Shown piece by piece: positions 7,692 to 16,460 of a DNA stretch of 64,000 nt. The stretch's first letter is position 1, and each line of letters opens with the position of its first letter. The translations under genes were made by a program, and so were the position numbers. The notes beneath the pieces are model-generated. The model was given only the letters and a program-made list of their open reading frames with translations, searched no databases and was not told the DNA's origin. The DNA comes from Dyadobacter sp. 3J3 (GTDB lineage Bacteria; Bacteroidota; Bacteroidia; Cytophagales; Spirosomataceae), in NCBI RefSeq assembly GCF_009801115.1, contig NZ_VTOL01000002.1, forward strand, positions 310,001 through 374,000. The letters run 5' to 3'.

Positions 7692-9512
7692 TTACTTTAA
7701 CTTACTTTCAATCCAGCGCTTTCTCAAAGCCACAGCGCCATCGCTCAAAGGCAAATCTGCTTTTTCATTTGGCAAAACAATTAGTTTTGGATTTTCAACA
7801 AGTTTAATTATGCCCAGGATCACATCTTTTCTATGCAAATATTCCAGCTCGATCTCATCGCCAGGCTTGTGAGTATCCAATATAGCTTTGATATCAGTTT
7901 CTTTTTTAACCGGTTTTCCATCAAGTTTTAAAATCTGGTCGTCAATATCGGCTCCTCCTTTGTACAGTGGTGTACCAATGGTTGTATTCGCTGCAATAAT
8001 CAGTTCAGAATTTTCCTTGTATCGGACATTGCCAATCCATGCCTGTCCTTCAAATTGTTTTTTAAGAAAAAATCCTGCTTTTTGAAGTAAAGGAGCATAG
8101 TCATATGATTCATGACCATAAATATATTTTCTAAAAAAGCCTGCTGCGAAAGCTCTGTCACCTGTAACAGATTCCAAAACGGCCTGCAAATCAGAAATGA
8201 GATACGGTATTTCAGGTTTACCAAGTTTAAGCCAAACTGCCTTCATATAGTCATCCAGCGTCAATTTCCGATTTAGCAATTCCAGTTCCAGCGCCAGTGC
8301 AATAGAAGCACCATACGGATAGTATGAAGTGTATGTGTTTGGATAATTTGTTTTGTCAACAGCTACACCGGCATCAACAAAAACAGCCATACAACTCGCT
8401 TCTGACGGAGATATACGTTTTGCGCCCGGCGTATTTTCCTTGGTATTAACAAGTCCTGTTAATACCCCGTTTGCGAAATCTTCTACTGTAATAAAATCTC
8501 CTCTTTTCAAAAGGAGTTCTCCATAATACTGAGTAAAACCTTCTGCAAACCATAATTCCCTGCTCATATTACTTTTTTCGTAATTGAACGGTTCAAGACT
8601 TTTTGGACGGATTCTTTCAACGTTCCATGCATGAAAAAATTCATGAGAAAAAACACCCAGTAAATTATTAGATCCGTCAAATTGTGTTGGCAAGGCAATC
8701 ATCGTACTATTTCTATGCTCCATCCCATCTCCTTTTACATAAGGATTGATACTGGCCAGAAAAGTATATTTCCCGTAGTCAAAAGATGGAAATTCGCCAT
8801 AAACCGCCTGAGCTTCCTGCGTGATTTTTTTGACTTTCGATGCAAAAATAGTGGTCAATGAATCGTTTGAATCCACTTCCAGAGCCAGTCTGAACTCGTA
8901 AGGTTTTTTGTCAGGATTTGACAAAGTCCAGCTTTTGATGACAAGAGAACCGATTTTAACAGGTGAATCCATGAAATACTGAAGATTCGGTGCGGTAAAA
9001 ACATTCACTTTTTCTGTGGGTTTTAACTGTGTTGCAAACGTCCATTTTTTCCCTTCGGGGATATTGAACGTAACATCCATTGGAGCATTTTCAAGCTCTT
9101 TGACCCACATAAAAGTTGCCGGCATATTCAGATGAATACTGTTTTGATCAACACCAGCGTAGGTTCCGTCGGGATAATTGGCAAATAAAGTATACCGCAC
9201 TTTGGCAAAACCATTGGAGGTATTGACCTGATAAACATCACCATCAACACGAAGAACCGAGACAGGTTTTCCGGCCTGATCAAAACCTTTAACATCATAA
9301 ACATTTTTACCAAATTCGTGGGTCGCATATCTTCCGGGAGAAGAGCGGCTCATCCTGAATAGCAACTGATTTTGAGTCGCACCAGTTACGGTAACGTCAA
9401 TTTGGGCCTCATGGTGAGCGATGTTCGGGAAAGTAACATTGTAACTGATTTTTTGGGCAGTGGCTGAATAAAAAGTAAAAAGGAGTGCAATGAAGCCAAG
9501 TGATCGATTCAT
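7692..9512 (-). CDS. M61-family metallopeptidase with C-terminal PDZ domain
   Basis: 606 residues with an N-terminal signal peptide ending near YSATAQ. The zinc motif is His290-Glu291-Phe-Phe-His294, with Glu324 in WFAEGFTQYY as third ligand, as in glycyl aminopeptidases of family M61. An N-terminal beta domain precedes the thermolysin-like core, and residues about 500-575 form a PDZ domain (LIIAANTTIGTPLYKGGADI, ILKLDG). The protein probably degrades peptides in the periplasm. A short inverted repeat, GGGTAA with TTACCC (9519-9543), lies just upstream of the start. The gene converges on the broken DUF1801 gene with only 6 bp between their stops. Confidence 0.9.
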   Translation of the reverse strand: MNRSLGFIALLFTFYSATAQKISYNVTFPNIAHHEAQIDVTVTGATQNQLLFRMSRSSPGRYATHEFGKNVYDVKGFDQAGKPVSVLRVDGDVYQVNTSNGFAKVRYTLFANYPDGTYAGVDQNSIHLNMPATFMWVKELENAPMDVTFNIPEGKKWTFATQLKPTEKVNVFTAPNLQYFMDSPVKIGSLVIKSWTLSNPDKKPYEFRLALEVDSNDSLTTIFASKVKKITQEAQAVYGEFPSFDYGKYTFLASINPYVKGDGMEHRNSTMIALPTQFDGSNNLLGVFSHEFFHAWNVERIRPKSLEPFNYEKSNMSRELWFAEGFTQYYGELLLKRGDFITVEDFANGVLTGLVNTKENTPGAKRISPSEASCMAVFVDAGVAVDKTNYPNTYTSYYPYGASIALALELELLNRKLTLDDYMKAVWLKLGKPEIPYLISDLQAVLESVTGDRAFAAGFFRKYIYGHESYDYAPLLQKAGFFLKKQFEGQAWIGNVRYKENSELIIAANTTIGTPLYKGGADIDDQILKLDGKPVKKETDIKAILDTHKPGDEIELEYLHRKDVILGIIKLVENPKLIVLPNEKADLPLSDGAVALRKRWIESKLK

Positions 9513-9584
9513 ACAATTGGGTAAGTAAATTTAAATATTACCCGAAGATCGAAAAAAACCAGATTGAAACAACCTTAAAGCTTA

Positions 9585-10310
9585 TTACAAGTATAATTTA
9601 ACCATTTCCCGCCAATAACGTGGCCTGTGCGCTTCTTCATCCCAGATAAAAAAATCATGAGCCACTTTCAGATTTTTCAGAGCCGCACTAAGCTCCGTAT
9701 TATTTTCCAAAAAAGAATCCTCCTGCCCTATCACTAGAATTATTTCGAGCTTTCTAAGTTTTCGCAAGATCCTTTTGTCAGACAACATAGAGATAAAACG
9801 TGTCGGCATATTATAATAAATGGTATCACTGAAATAGCCGTCGAAAAGATCTTTAAAAAACGGAAGAGAAACCGTTAGATCGTAACGAGCGCTCATACCG
9901 ACGACTTTTGTAAACAGCGAAGGATGACGAAATGCAATATTTACGGCATGGTATCCACCAAGACTACAACCGGCCGAGATCAATTTCTTTTCCGGATTTA
10001 TCTTTTTAATAAAAGGTATTACTTCTTTTAGAATATAATTTTCATAATCCAGATGCCTTAAAATCCTCTCTTCCGGGGATGCATCGGAGTAAAAACTTTC
10101 ATTATCGATACTATCAACACAGAAAATATGAAGTTCGCCAGCTTCAATTTTTGGACGCAAGGCTTCAACAACTTTCCAGTTTTCAAAATCATAGAAACGT
10201 GCACCTCTTGTTGGAAAAAAAATAACAGGAACTCCTCTGCCCCCAAAAACCAGCATCTCCATTTCCTTGCCTAACATCGGGCTAAACCACTTGTGGTAAG
10301 CTCTTTCCAT
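9585..10310 (-). CDS. Cytoplasmic esterase, alpha/beta hydrolase (esterase D/PF00756 type)
   Basis: 241 residues with no signal peptide. The nucleophile elbow is GCSLGG with Ser116; the acid is probably Asp in GQEDSF and the base His in EEAHRP or nearby. The opening MERAYHKWFSPMLGKEMEML and the block PTRGARFYDFENW are typical of the putative esterase family related to S-formylglutathione hydrolase. The GDSL gene starts upstream on the same strand with a 33-bp gap, so the two are probably one operon transcribed from about 11 kb. The substrate is unknown. Confidence 0.82.
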   Translation of the reverse strand: MERAYHKWFSPMLGKEMEMLVFGGRGVPVIFFPTRGARFYDFENWKVVEALRPKIEAGELHIFCVDSIDNESFYSDASPEERILRHLDYENYILKEVIPFIKKINPEKKLISAGCSLGGYHAVNIAFRHPSLFTKVVGMSARYDLTVSLPFFKDLFDGYFSDTIYYNMPTRFISMLSDKRILRKLRKLEIILVIGQEDSFLENNTELSAALKNLKVAHDFFIWDEEAHRPRYWREMVKLYL

Positions 10311-10343
10311 TATCTTCCCGAATTTAGTGTTGAGTATTCTATT

Positions 10344-10931
10344 TTAAACCAGCTGCTGCCTTATCTTTTCCTGCCAAACGTCGTATCCTTTAATACTCAG
10401 ATGCAGACCATCTTCTTCGAAAAGTGAAGGATCCGGAAGTCCATTTTCATCCAGCATCAAAGGAAAAATATCAATGTAGTGCTGAAAGGTATCGGTTTCG
10501 GTTTCCTCTTTAACAAGCCGGTTGGTCTCGATGATCTGCCCAAGGATTTCCCATCGCTGGATGCTTGGTTTGATAGAAATAAAATAACAAGGAATATTAC
10601 CAAACTTGTTTCGGATCTGCCCGATCAATTGCCGGTAAGAAAGAAAAGCTTCTTCCGGATGCCTTCCATCCCCAAGATCATTGTCGCCTGCATAAAGGAT
10701 AATTCTTTTTGCGGAATTTAATGGGCCAATAATCCTGTCAAAAAACCACACGCAGGCGGCGAGTGTTGACCCTCCAAAACCGAGATTGACAGGTTTAAGA
10801 TCTGCGAAATCCGTATATAAAGTCTCCCACAATGTTATCGATGAACTTCCGTAAAATATCGTTTCCGGCTGGTAGGTTACACGTAATAATTCATTTTCTA
10901 CTCTTTGAACTTCCTCTTCGTACCAATACAT
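10344..10931 (-). CDS. SGNH/GDSL-family hydrolase
   Basis: 195 residues, cytoplasmic. The SGNH blocks can be followed in order: YGSSSI (nucleophile probably Ser30), the oxyanion Gly in GFGGS, AGDND with the block-III Asn, and Asp174-x-x-His177 in EEDGLHLS. The family includes acyl esterases, lysophospholipases and carbohydrate acetyl esterases; nothing here decides which. It is first in a two-gene operon with the esterase downstream. A candidate minus-7 box (TATCTTTG on the minus strand) lies 96 bp upstream. Confidence 0.85.
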   Translation of the reverse strand: MYWYEEEVQRVENELLRVTYQPETIFYGSSSITLWETLYTDFADLKPVNLGFGGSTLAACVWFFDRIIGPLNSAKRIILYAGDNDLGDGRHPEEAFLSYRQLIGQIRNKFGNIPCYFISIKPSIQRWEILGQIIETNRLVKEETETDTFQHYIDIFPLMLDENGLPDPSLFEEDGLHLSIKGYDVWQEKIRQQLV

Positions 10932-11023
10932 AAATCCGGTAAACTTTTAATATTTGAATCAGTGCAAAAAGTATGGCCGCAACCGTAGCATAAACTTTTA
11001 TTTTAAGGCAATACTTTCCACAT

Positions 11024-11039
11024 TACCAAAGATATGGTA
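11024..11039 (-). promoter_or_regulatory. Candidate promoter with overlapping TACCA/TGGTA palindrome
   Basis: On the minus strand TATCTTTG (11034-11027) matches the Bacteroidetes minus-7 consensus TAnnTTTG and points to the SGNH gene. It lies inside an inverted repeat, TACCA and TGGTA, separated by 6 nt. A repressor bound there would cover the minus-7 box. No clear minus-33 TTG was found, so this is tentative. Confidence 0.3.
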
Positions 11040-11107
11040 TTGATATTAACTCCATATTAAGAGTATCTGATTAATTCAAGAACAATTTTAAATGTATCGT
11101 TAAATTA

Positions 11108-11605
11108 ATGCGCCTAAGAAAATATTTACCCGCTGATTTTTATTTGCTAAACAGCTGGATGACCAGTGCCGAACTTCTGTTTCAGTTTGCGGGAACAGCC
11201 TGGACTTTCCCTCTTGATGAAAATCAAATCCATCAATATCAGGTTACATTTCCTGAGCGTCAGTTTTATATAGGCTGTGATGAATTAGACAATCCTTTTG
11301 CTTTTGGAGAAATTATTGTCGGGGATATCAATTCGCCACGTTTAGGGAGATTATTGGTAGGAGAATCCGTAAGTCGTGGAAAAGGCCTGGGACTTATATT
11401 TGTAAACATGCTGATCGAGGAATGTCGCACCAAAATTGATACCAGGATAATCTATTTATATGTTTTTCACGATAATTTTAGGGCTATACGCTGTTATCAG
11501 AAAGCCGGATTCAAATTTATTCCTGATAAATCGATCACGTTTACTCATAATGACAGAGACCAAATTGCGCTTTTAATGAAATATTCTTTTTTAGATTCGA
11601 AATAA
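11108..11605 (+). CDS. GNAT-family N-acetyltransferase
   Basis: 165 residues. The acetyl-CoA loop is SRGKGLGLIFVNMLIEE, and the C-terminal strand-helix RIIYLYVFHDNFRAIRCYQKAGF is characteristic of GNAT motif B (N-x-x-A-x-x-x-Y-x-K-x-G-F). It transfers an acetyl group from acetyl-CoA to an amine; the acceptor is unknown. The gene is divergent from the SGNH operon and 38 bp upstream of the GT39-like gene. The visible start is ATG at 11108. Confidence 0.88.
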   Translation: MRLRKYLPADFYLLNSWMTSAELLFQFAGTAWTFPLDENQIHQYQVTFPERQFYIGCDELDNPFAFGEIIVGDINSPRLGRLLVGESVSRGKGLGLIFVNMLIEECRTKIDTRIIYLYVFHDNFRAIRCYQKAGFKFIPDKSITFTHNDRDQIALLMKYSFLDSK

Positions 11606-11643
11606 AACCTTTAACTTTCCTCCCACCTGAAATCATTAAAATC

Positions 11644-13164
11644 TTGGCAAAAAAAACTTTTATCCTCTGCCTTTTTATTACCTTAAAATTTGTTCTTCAG
11701 TATCTCGTCATCTCTCCTGAATACGAACTTCACAGAGATGAATTCATACATATTGATCAGGGTAAACATCTGGCCTGGGGTTACCTTTCGGTCCCGCCGT
11801 TTACATCCTGGACAGCCTATTTGATTTTGCTATTTGGCAATTCTGTATTCTGGGTAAAATTCTTCCCGGCACTTTTCGGAATTTTAACATTAATCATTGT
11901 TTGGAAGGCAATTGAAGATCTTGGAGGCAATTTATTCGCACTTATTTTAGGTGCAACAGCTGTGACCTTTTCTGTGATTCTGAGAATGAATATGCTCTAT
12001 CAGCCCAATTCCGCCGATATTCTCTTCTGGACATTGCTCTATTATTCGTTGCTAAAATATATCAATTCTGAGGATAATAAATGGCTGTATGTAATGGGCC
12101 TTGCGCTTGGTTTTGCATTTTTGAATAAGTATAACATCATGTTTCTGGTGCTCGGACTGCTTCCGGCTCTCGCTCTGAGTGATCAGAGGAAAATATTCAA
12201 AAACAAACATTTATATTTCTCGGCAGGTCTGGCTCTTTTAGTTGTTTCGCCTAATATAATATGGCAATATCAACATCATTACCCGGTAATTCATCACATG
12301 AAATTGCTGACAAAAACGCAGCTTGTCAATGTAAACCGGCTGGATTTTATAAAAGAGCAATTCCTGTTTTTTATAGGTTCGTTATTCATTATTCTTGCGG
12401 CATTCCTATCCTTTTTCAAGTATGAACCCTTTCGGAAATATCTAGTTTTCTTCTGGTCATTTGTTTTTACGCTTTCCATATTTATCTATCTGAGAGCCAA
12501 AGGTTACTACGCAATCGGCTTATATCCAATATTTCTCGCGTTTGGATCGGTCTATTTGGAAAGGATTTTGACGGCCAGACTTTTGTGGATTCGCTATGTT
12601 GCCTTGCTGATTATTTTGCTTTTATTCATACCGCTATTACAAATTGGGTTTCCTGTAAAAAGTCCGGCAGATATTGCCAACAATCCAGAAAAATTTAAAG
12701 CTCTGGGGCTTCTGCGCTGGGAGGATGGCAAAGATCATCAACTGCCACAGGATTACGCAGATATGCAGGGTTGGAAAGAGCTGGCGGAAAAAGTAGATGC
12801 CGATTATGAAAAAATAGAGGATAAAAGACATACACTTGTACTTTGTGATAATTACGGACAGGCAGGAGCGATTAATTTCTATTCGAAGTTTAAAAATATT
12901 CGAGCGGTTACGATGAACGCTGACTATATTGACTGGATTCCGCTGGATGAAGAAATAAAAAATGTTATTCTTGTCCAAAACGCAGATGACGATGATAAAG
13001 AAAGAAAAAAGGAGCAACCACTTTTCCGGAAAGTAGCGATGACTGGCAAAATTGAAAATCAATATGCAAGGGAACGCGGAACCATCATATACATTTTATT
13101 GGACGCCAAAGTTTCTATCAATAAAATTCTAAAAGGCGATATTCTAGAAAACCGTTGGGACTGA
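11644..13164 (+). CDS. GT-C glycosyltransferase, GT39/ArnT-like membrane protein
   Basis: 506 residues with about ten hydrophobic segments in the first 350 residues and a soluble C-terminal domain. The first periplasmic loop carries HRDEFIHIDQG, with Asp32-Glu33 as the expected GT-C catalytic or metal acidic pair. Members use polyprenyl-phosphate sugars to glycosylate lipids or proteins in the periplasm. The start is TTG at 11644 giving MAKKTFILCL. The gene lies between a GNAT and a secreted DUF1080 protein, so the acceptor cannot be told from context. A second GT-C protein occurs at 37461. Confidence 0.8.
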   Translation: MAKKTFILCLFITLKFVLQYLVISPEYELHRDEFIHIDQGKHLAWGYLSVPPFTSWTAYLILLFGNSVFWVKFFPALFGILTLIIVWKAIEDLGGNLFALILGATAVTFSVILRMNMLYQPNSADILFWTLLYYSLLKYINSEDNKWLYVMGLALGFAFLNKYNIMFLVLGLLPALALSDQRKIFKNKHLYFSAGLALLVVSPNIIWQYQHHYPVIHHMKLLTKTQLVNVNRLDFIKEQFLFFIGSLFIILAAFLSFFKYEPFRKYLVFFWSFVFTLSIFIYLRAKGYYAIGLYPIFLAFGSVYLERILTARLLWIRYVALLIILLLFIPLLQIGFPVKSPADIANNPEKFKALGLLRWEDGKDHQLPQDYADMQGWKELAEKVDADYEKIEDKRHTLVLCDNYGQAGAINFYSKFKNIRAVTMNADYIDWIPLDEEIKNVILVQNADDDDKERKKEQPLFRKVAMTGKIENQYARERGTIIYILLDAKVSINKILKGDILENRWD

Positions 13165-13183
13165 CCTATTATTTAAACCAATC

Positions 13184-13876
13184 ATGAAAAAACATTTTCT
13201 ACTGTCCGTTTGCATTTTTGTTGCGGCCCCATTGATTTCAAATGCACAAAAAGCAAAGAATTTGCTTAACGGAAAAGATCTTAACGGATGGCATATTGAT
13301 GTCCCGGAAATGGACAAAGACCCAAAAATAAAATCTCCTTTCATAATCAGAAATGGTCTTCTCGTAAGTATGGGGAAACCGGGTGGACATTTAATTACCA
13401 ATGCCGATTACGAAAATTTTCGATTGACTTTTCAATATCGCTTTGCAGGAAAACCCGGCAATTGTGGTGCTTTGGTTTTTGTTTCTACTCCGAGAGCTTT
13501 GTATGACATGTTTCCTAAATCCATAGAAGTGCAGATGATGCATGAAAATGCGGGAGACTTTTGGTGCATTCAAGAAGATATTACCACACCTGATATGGAA
13601 AAAAGACGTGGTCCAAAAGCAAACTGGGGCGTCAACGGCGATAAATTACGAAGAATTCCAAACTTGACGGATGGAAGTGAAAAACCGCTTGGTGAATGGA
13701 ACAGCATGACGATTGAATGTGTAAAAAATTCTATCAAAGTTTGGCTGAATGGCGATTTTGTTAATTACGGATATAATGCAACAGCACAGAAAGGCCACAT
13801 TGCCTTGCAGTCGGAAGGTGCGGAAGTAGAGTTTAAAAAAGTGGAAGTCACTCCCATTAAACAGCTTACGAAATGA
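13184..13876 (+). CDS. Secreted DUF1080 (3-keto-disaccharide hydrolase) protein
   Basis: 230 residues. A Sec signal peptide (FLLSVCIFVAAPLISNAQ) is followed by one DUF1080 domain, a concanavalin-like beta sandwich recognisable by LLNGKDLNGWHI, NFRLTFQYRF, GNCGALVFVS, SIEVQMMHEN and GHIALQSEGAEVEFKKVEV. Some members hydrolyse 3-keto-glucosides made by sugar oxidoreductases, and a Gfo/Idh-type oxidoreductase is encoded at 21383, though not adjacent. It starts 19 bp after the GT-C gene and may be co-transcribed. Confidence 0.88.
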   Translation: MKKHFLLSVCIFVAAPLISNAQKAKNLLNGKDLNGWHIDVPEMDKDPKIKSPFIIRNGLLVSMGKPGGHLITNADYENFRLTFQYRFAGKPGNCGALVFVSTPRALYDMFPKSIEVQMMHENAGDFWCIQEDITTPDMEKRRGPKANWGVNGDKLRRIPNLTDGSEKPLGEWNSMTIECVKNSIKVWLNGDFVNYGYNATAQKGHIALQSEGAEVEFKKVEVTPIKQLTK

Positions 13877-13976
13877 TGATTATAAGAATAAACCAGGCTA
13901 ATAAATGGCAAATCAGGAAATTATTCAAAAATTTCTGTTCTTTTGCGTGCTAAAACATTACTGAAAAATCATTGAC

Positions 13977-14990
13977 ATGCTACCTTTTCCTGTTTCAAAC
14001 TCTACATTATCAACCGAACATCTTGCTGATTTTCTTCAAAAGGAATATAAGTTTGAATCAAAAACAAATTGTAAACTTTTAAAAACAGGAATCAGCCACA
14101 CCTATCTGGTAACAACAGAATCTGAAAAATATATTTTTAGAATTTACAGTTTAAACTGGCGGACACAATCCGAAATTCTGGAAGAAATCCGACTGATCAA
14201 TCATTTAAAGGCCAACGCCATACCTGTCTCCTATCCCATTGCAGATCCTGCGGGACATTATATTAAAGAACTAAATGCTCCCGAAGGAATTCGTTTTGGT
14301 GTTTTGTTTTCTCATGCCAGAGGCGCAAAAGCTTTGAATTATTCTGCTGACATGCATTATAAAGTTGGAGAAACAATTGGAAAAATTCATTCACTGACAG
14401 AAAATTTCAAACTTGAACGTGTTACTTACACGCCTGAAATTTTGCTTGAAAATTGTTTTGATTACTTTAAATTATTTCTAAATCCTGAACAGGAAGAAAT
14501 GGTTTATATGTCCGACTTGAAAGAAATTCTGAGGAATGAACTACAAAATGCAGACCGTTACAAAATAAGATCCGGAGCGGTTCATACAGATATATGGTTT
14601 GACAATATGCATTTTTTCGGTGAAGACGAAGTCACAATTTTTGACTTCGATTTCTGTGGAAATGGGATGCTTTGCCAGGATTTGGGCTATTATATCATGC
14701 AGCTTTACAATCTGGAAAAAGACGAAAACCAGTTTAACCTGAAACTGGAAAGTTTTCTGAAAGGTTATGAAAGTGTCACAAGCCTTAGTGAGGAGGAGAA
14801 ACGGATTATTCCATTTGTAAGCACATCAGTTTATTTCTTCTTCCTGGGCATACAATGCCAGCGTTTTGACAATTGGTCCAACGTTTTCCTGAATGAGATA
14901 TATTTGTCTCGCTTTATAAATCTGGTCATTAAAAAGTGGTGTGATTATAATAAGATTTATGTAGAAGACAAAGTTTCAAAAATATCTTAG
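13977..14990 (+). CDS. Phosphotransferase of the APH/SrkA type
   Basis: 337 residues with a kinase-like fold. A N-lobe (LLKTGISHTYLV, YIFRIYSL) is followed by the Brenner motif VHTDIWFDNMHF, with catalytic Asp and metal-binding Asn, and then IFDFDFCG as the DFG-like Asp. Members phosphorylate small molecules (aminoglycosides, choline, homoserine) or proteins, as SrkA does. Nothing marks this as an antibiotic resistance gene. It is followed 23 bp later by a secreted alpha/beta hydrolase and then lspA, which probably form one transcription unit. Confidence 0.82.
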   Translation: MLPFPVSNSTLSTEHLADFLQKEYKFESKTNCKLLKTGISHTYLVTTESEKYIFRIYSLNWRTQSEILEEIRLINHLKANAIPVSYPIADPAGHYIKELNAPEGIRFGVLFSHARGAKALNYSADMHYKVGETIGKIHSLTENFKLERVTYTPEILLENCFDYFKLFLNPEQEEMVYMSDLKEILRNELQNADRYKIRSGAVHTDIWFDNMHFFGEDEVTIFDFDFCGNGMLCQDLGYYIMQLYNLEKDENQFNLKLESFLKGYESVTSLSEEEKRIIPFVSTSVYFFFLGIQCQRFDNWSNVFLNEIYLSRFINLVIKKWCDYNKIYVEDKVSKIS

Positions 14991-15013
14991 AACCAACCTG
15001 AGTAATACCGGAT

Positions 15014-15931
15014 ATGCATTTTCAAATGTCAAAAACAGTAAAAATATTTGTGCTTGTTTTAATCAGCACTGCGGCTGTAAAGGCTCAGATTCCGGAAAAA
15101 ATAAAAAATATATTTCCGGTGGGAACGATCATGCATAACAATCTGGCTTATGCAAATGATACGCTGAAAAGGCATAAACTGGACATTTATCTTCCTGCCA
15201 ATGCGAAAGGAAATATACCGCTTGTCATCTGGATTCATGGCGGTGCCTGGAAGCTGAATGATAAGTTTGCGGATATCGGGTATATGAAAAATACGGTTAA
15301 ATCTTTTATTGATGAAGGCTACGCCTTTGCCAGTATCGACTACCGGTATAGCACAGACGCTATTTTTCCAGCTCAGATACAGGATTGTAACCAGGCAATT
15401 TCATGGCTTTACCAGAATGCCGGAAAGTATGGAATTGATAAAAATAAATTCGCTGTAATTGGCTTTTCCGCCGGTGGACATTTAGCATCGTTGCTTGCGC
15501 TTTCAAACAATAATAAAATCAAACAATTTACGCCTGACGGAAAAGGAGTTCCATTTAAAATTAAGGCTGTTATTGATTTTTATGGACCATCAAATTTCAT
15601 GGCGCTCATTCCAAAAATTGAAATAAACGATCCAACTGACGCGGTAACTTCCTTGTTTGGTGCTACTATTTTAGAAAGGCCGGATATCGCAACTTTGGCA
15701 AGTCCCACCACTTACGTGGATGCCAATGATCCGCCATTTATCATTTTCCATGGAGAAAAAGATGAATCCGTTCCCTATACACAATCTGTTTTGCTACGTT
15801 CCTATTTATCGCGGGTAAAGGTGCCAAATGAATTAACGATTGTTTCCAATGCTCCGCATTATGGAGAAATGTTTGATGTAGAATCCAACAGAAAAAAGAT
15901 TTCAGTTTTTCTTAAAACTTACTTAAAATAG
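15014..15931 (+). CDS. Secreted alpha/beta hydrolase, BD-FAE/carboxylesterase-like
   Basis: 305 residues. A signal peptide ends near AAVKAQ; the ATG at 15026 would also serve as start. The oxyanion motif is IHGGAW, the nucleophile Ser152 in GFSAGG, the acid lies in HGEKDESVP and the base in NAPHYGEM. This is the HGG-type esterase layout seen in bacterial feruloyl and carboxyl esterases and kynurenine formamidase relatives. The substrate is unknown, plausibly acylated plant polysaccharide. It lies 16 bp before lspA. Confidence 0.85.
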   Translation: MHFQMSKTVKIFVLVLISTAAVKAQIPEKIKNIFPVGTIMHNNLAYANDTLKRHKLDIYLPANAKGNIPLVIWIHGGAWKLNDKFADIGYMKNTVKSFIDEGYAFASIDYRYSTDAIFPAQIQDCNQAISWLYQNAGKYGIDKNKFAVIGFSAGGHLASLLALSNNNKIKQFTPDGKGVPFKIKAVIDFYGPSNFMALIPKIEINDPTDAVTSLFGATILERPDIATLASPTTYVDANDPPFIIFHGEKDESVPYTQSVLLRSYLSRVKVPNELTIVSNAPHYGEMFDVESNRKKISVFLKTYLK

Positions 15932-15947
15932 AAGTGTTAGCTTAGTA

Positions 15948-16445
15948 ATGAACAAGAATCGAATTATAAGAAATAGTGCCATTTTATTGATCCTGATCGC
16001 CAACATAGGATGCGATCAGATCTCAAAAAACATTGTACGGAAAAAAGTGGGTTACTATGAAAGTATCAGTCTGATCAGTAGTTATTTTACACTTACAAAA
16101 GTAGAAAACGACGGGGCTTTTCTAAGCCTGGGAAGTGCCTTACCTGAAACGATCAAATTTATTCTACTTTCCGGGATTCCTTTATTAGCCCTTGCATTTG
16201 GCGTGGCCTATATGTTTTTGAGAAAAAACATATCCTTCATGAGTATGCTTGCGCTTAGTTTTGCCATTGGCGGTGGCATTGGAAATATCTACGACCGGGT
16301 AGTTCACGGATCCGTGACCGATTTCCTTCACATTGATTTGGGCTTCGTCCAAACCGGTATTTTCAATATGGCAGACGTTTCTCTGGTGGTGGGTATGTTT
16401 TTATTTTTTGTTCAGTCCTTTTTTAACGGACGGCGGATTTTCTAG
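15948..16445 (+). CDS. lspA: Lipoprotein signal peptidase (signal peptidase II)
   Basis: 165 residues, the normal size. Four hydrophobic segments and the conserved boxes are visible: CDQISKNIV in TM1, VENDGAFLSLG, then GGGIGNIYDRVVHGSVTDFL and FNMADVSLVVG, which supply the two catalytic aspartates (NIYDR and NMADV). It cleaves signal peptides from prolipoproteins at the lipidated Cys. Its position last in a run with a kinase-like gene and an esterase is unusual for a housekeeping lspA, so it may be a second copy; the rest of the genome would show this. Confidence 0.9.
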   Translation: MNKNRIIRNSAILLILIANIGCDQISKNIVRKKVGYYESISLISSYFTLTKVENDGAFLSLGSALPETIKFILLSGIPLLALAFGVAYMFLRKNISFMSMLALSFAIGGGIGNIYDRVVHGSVTDFLHIDLGFVQTGIFNMADVSLVVGMFLFFVQSFFNGRRIF

Positions 16446-16460
16446 AAAATTAGATCTCCG

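Noticed and set aside
9519..9543. GGGTAA/TTACCC inverted repeat before the M61 start
   Set aside because: Short arms in AT-rich DNA; noted in the gene entry but not strong enough for a separate feature.
12637..13062. 141-codon minus-strand frame opposite the GT39-like gene
   Set aside because: Shadow with Phe/Ile-rich composition typical of reverse reading of an AT-rich gene.
13977..14990. Antibiotic (aminoglycoside) resistance gene
   Set aside because: The APH-type motif is shared by many metabolic kinases, and the chromosomal setting gives no sign of a resistance cassette.
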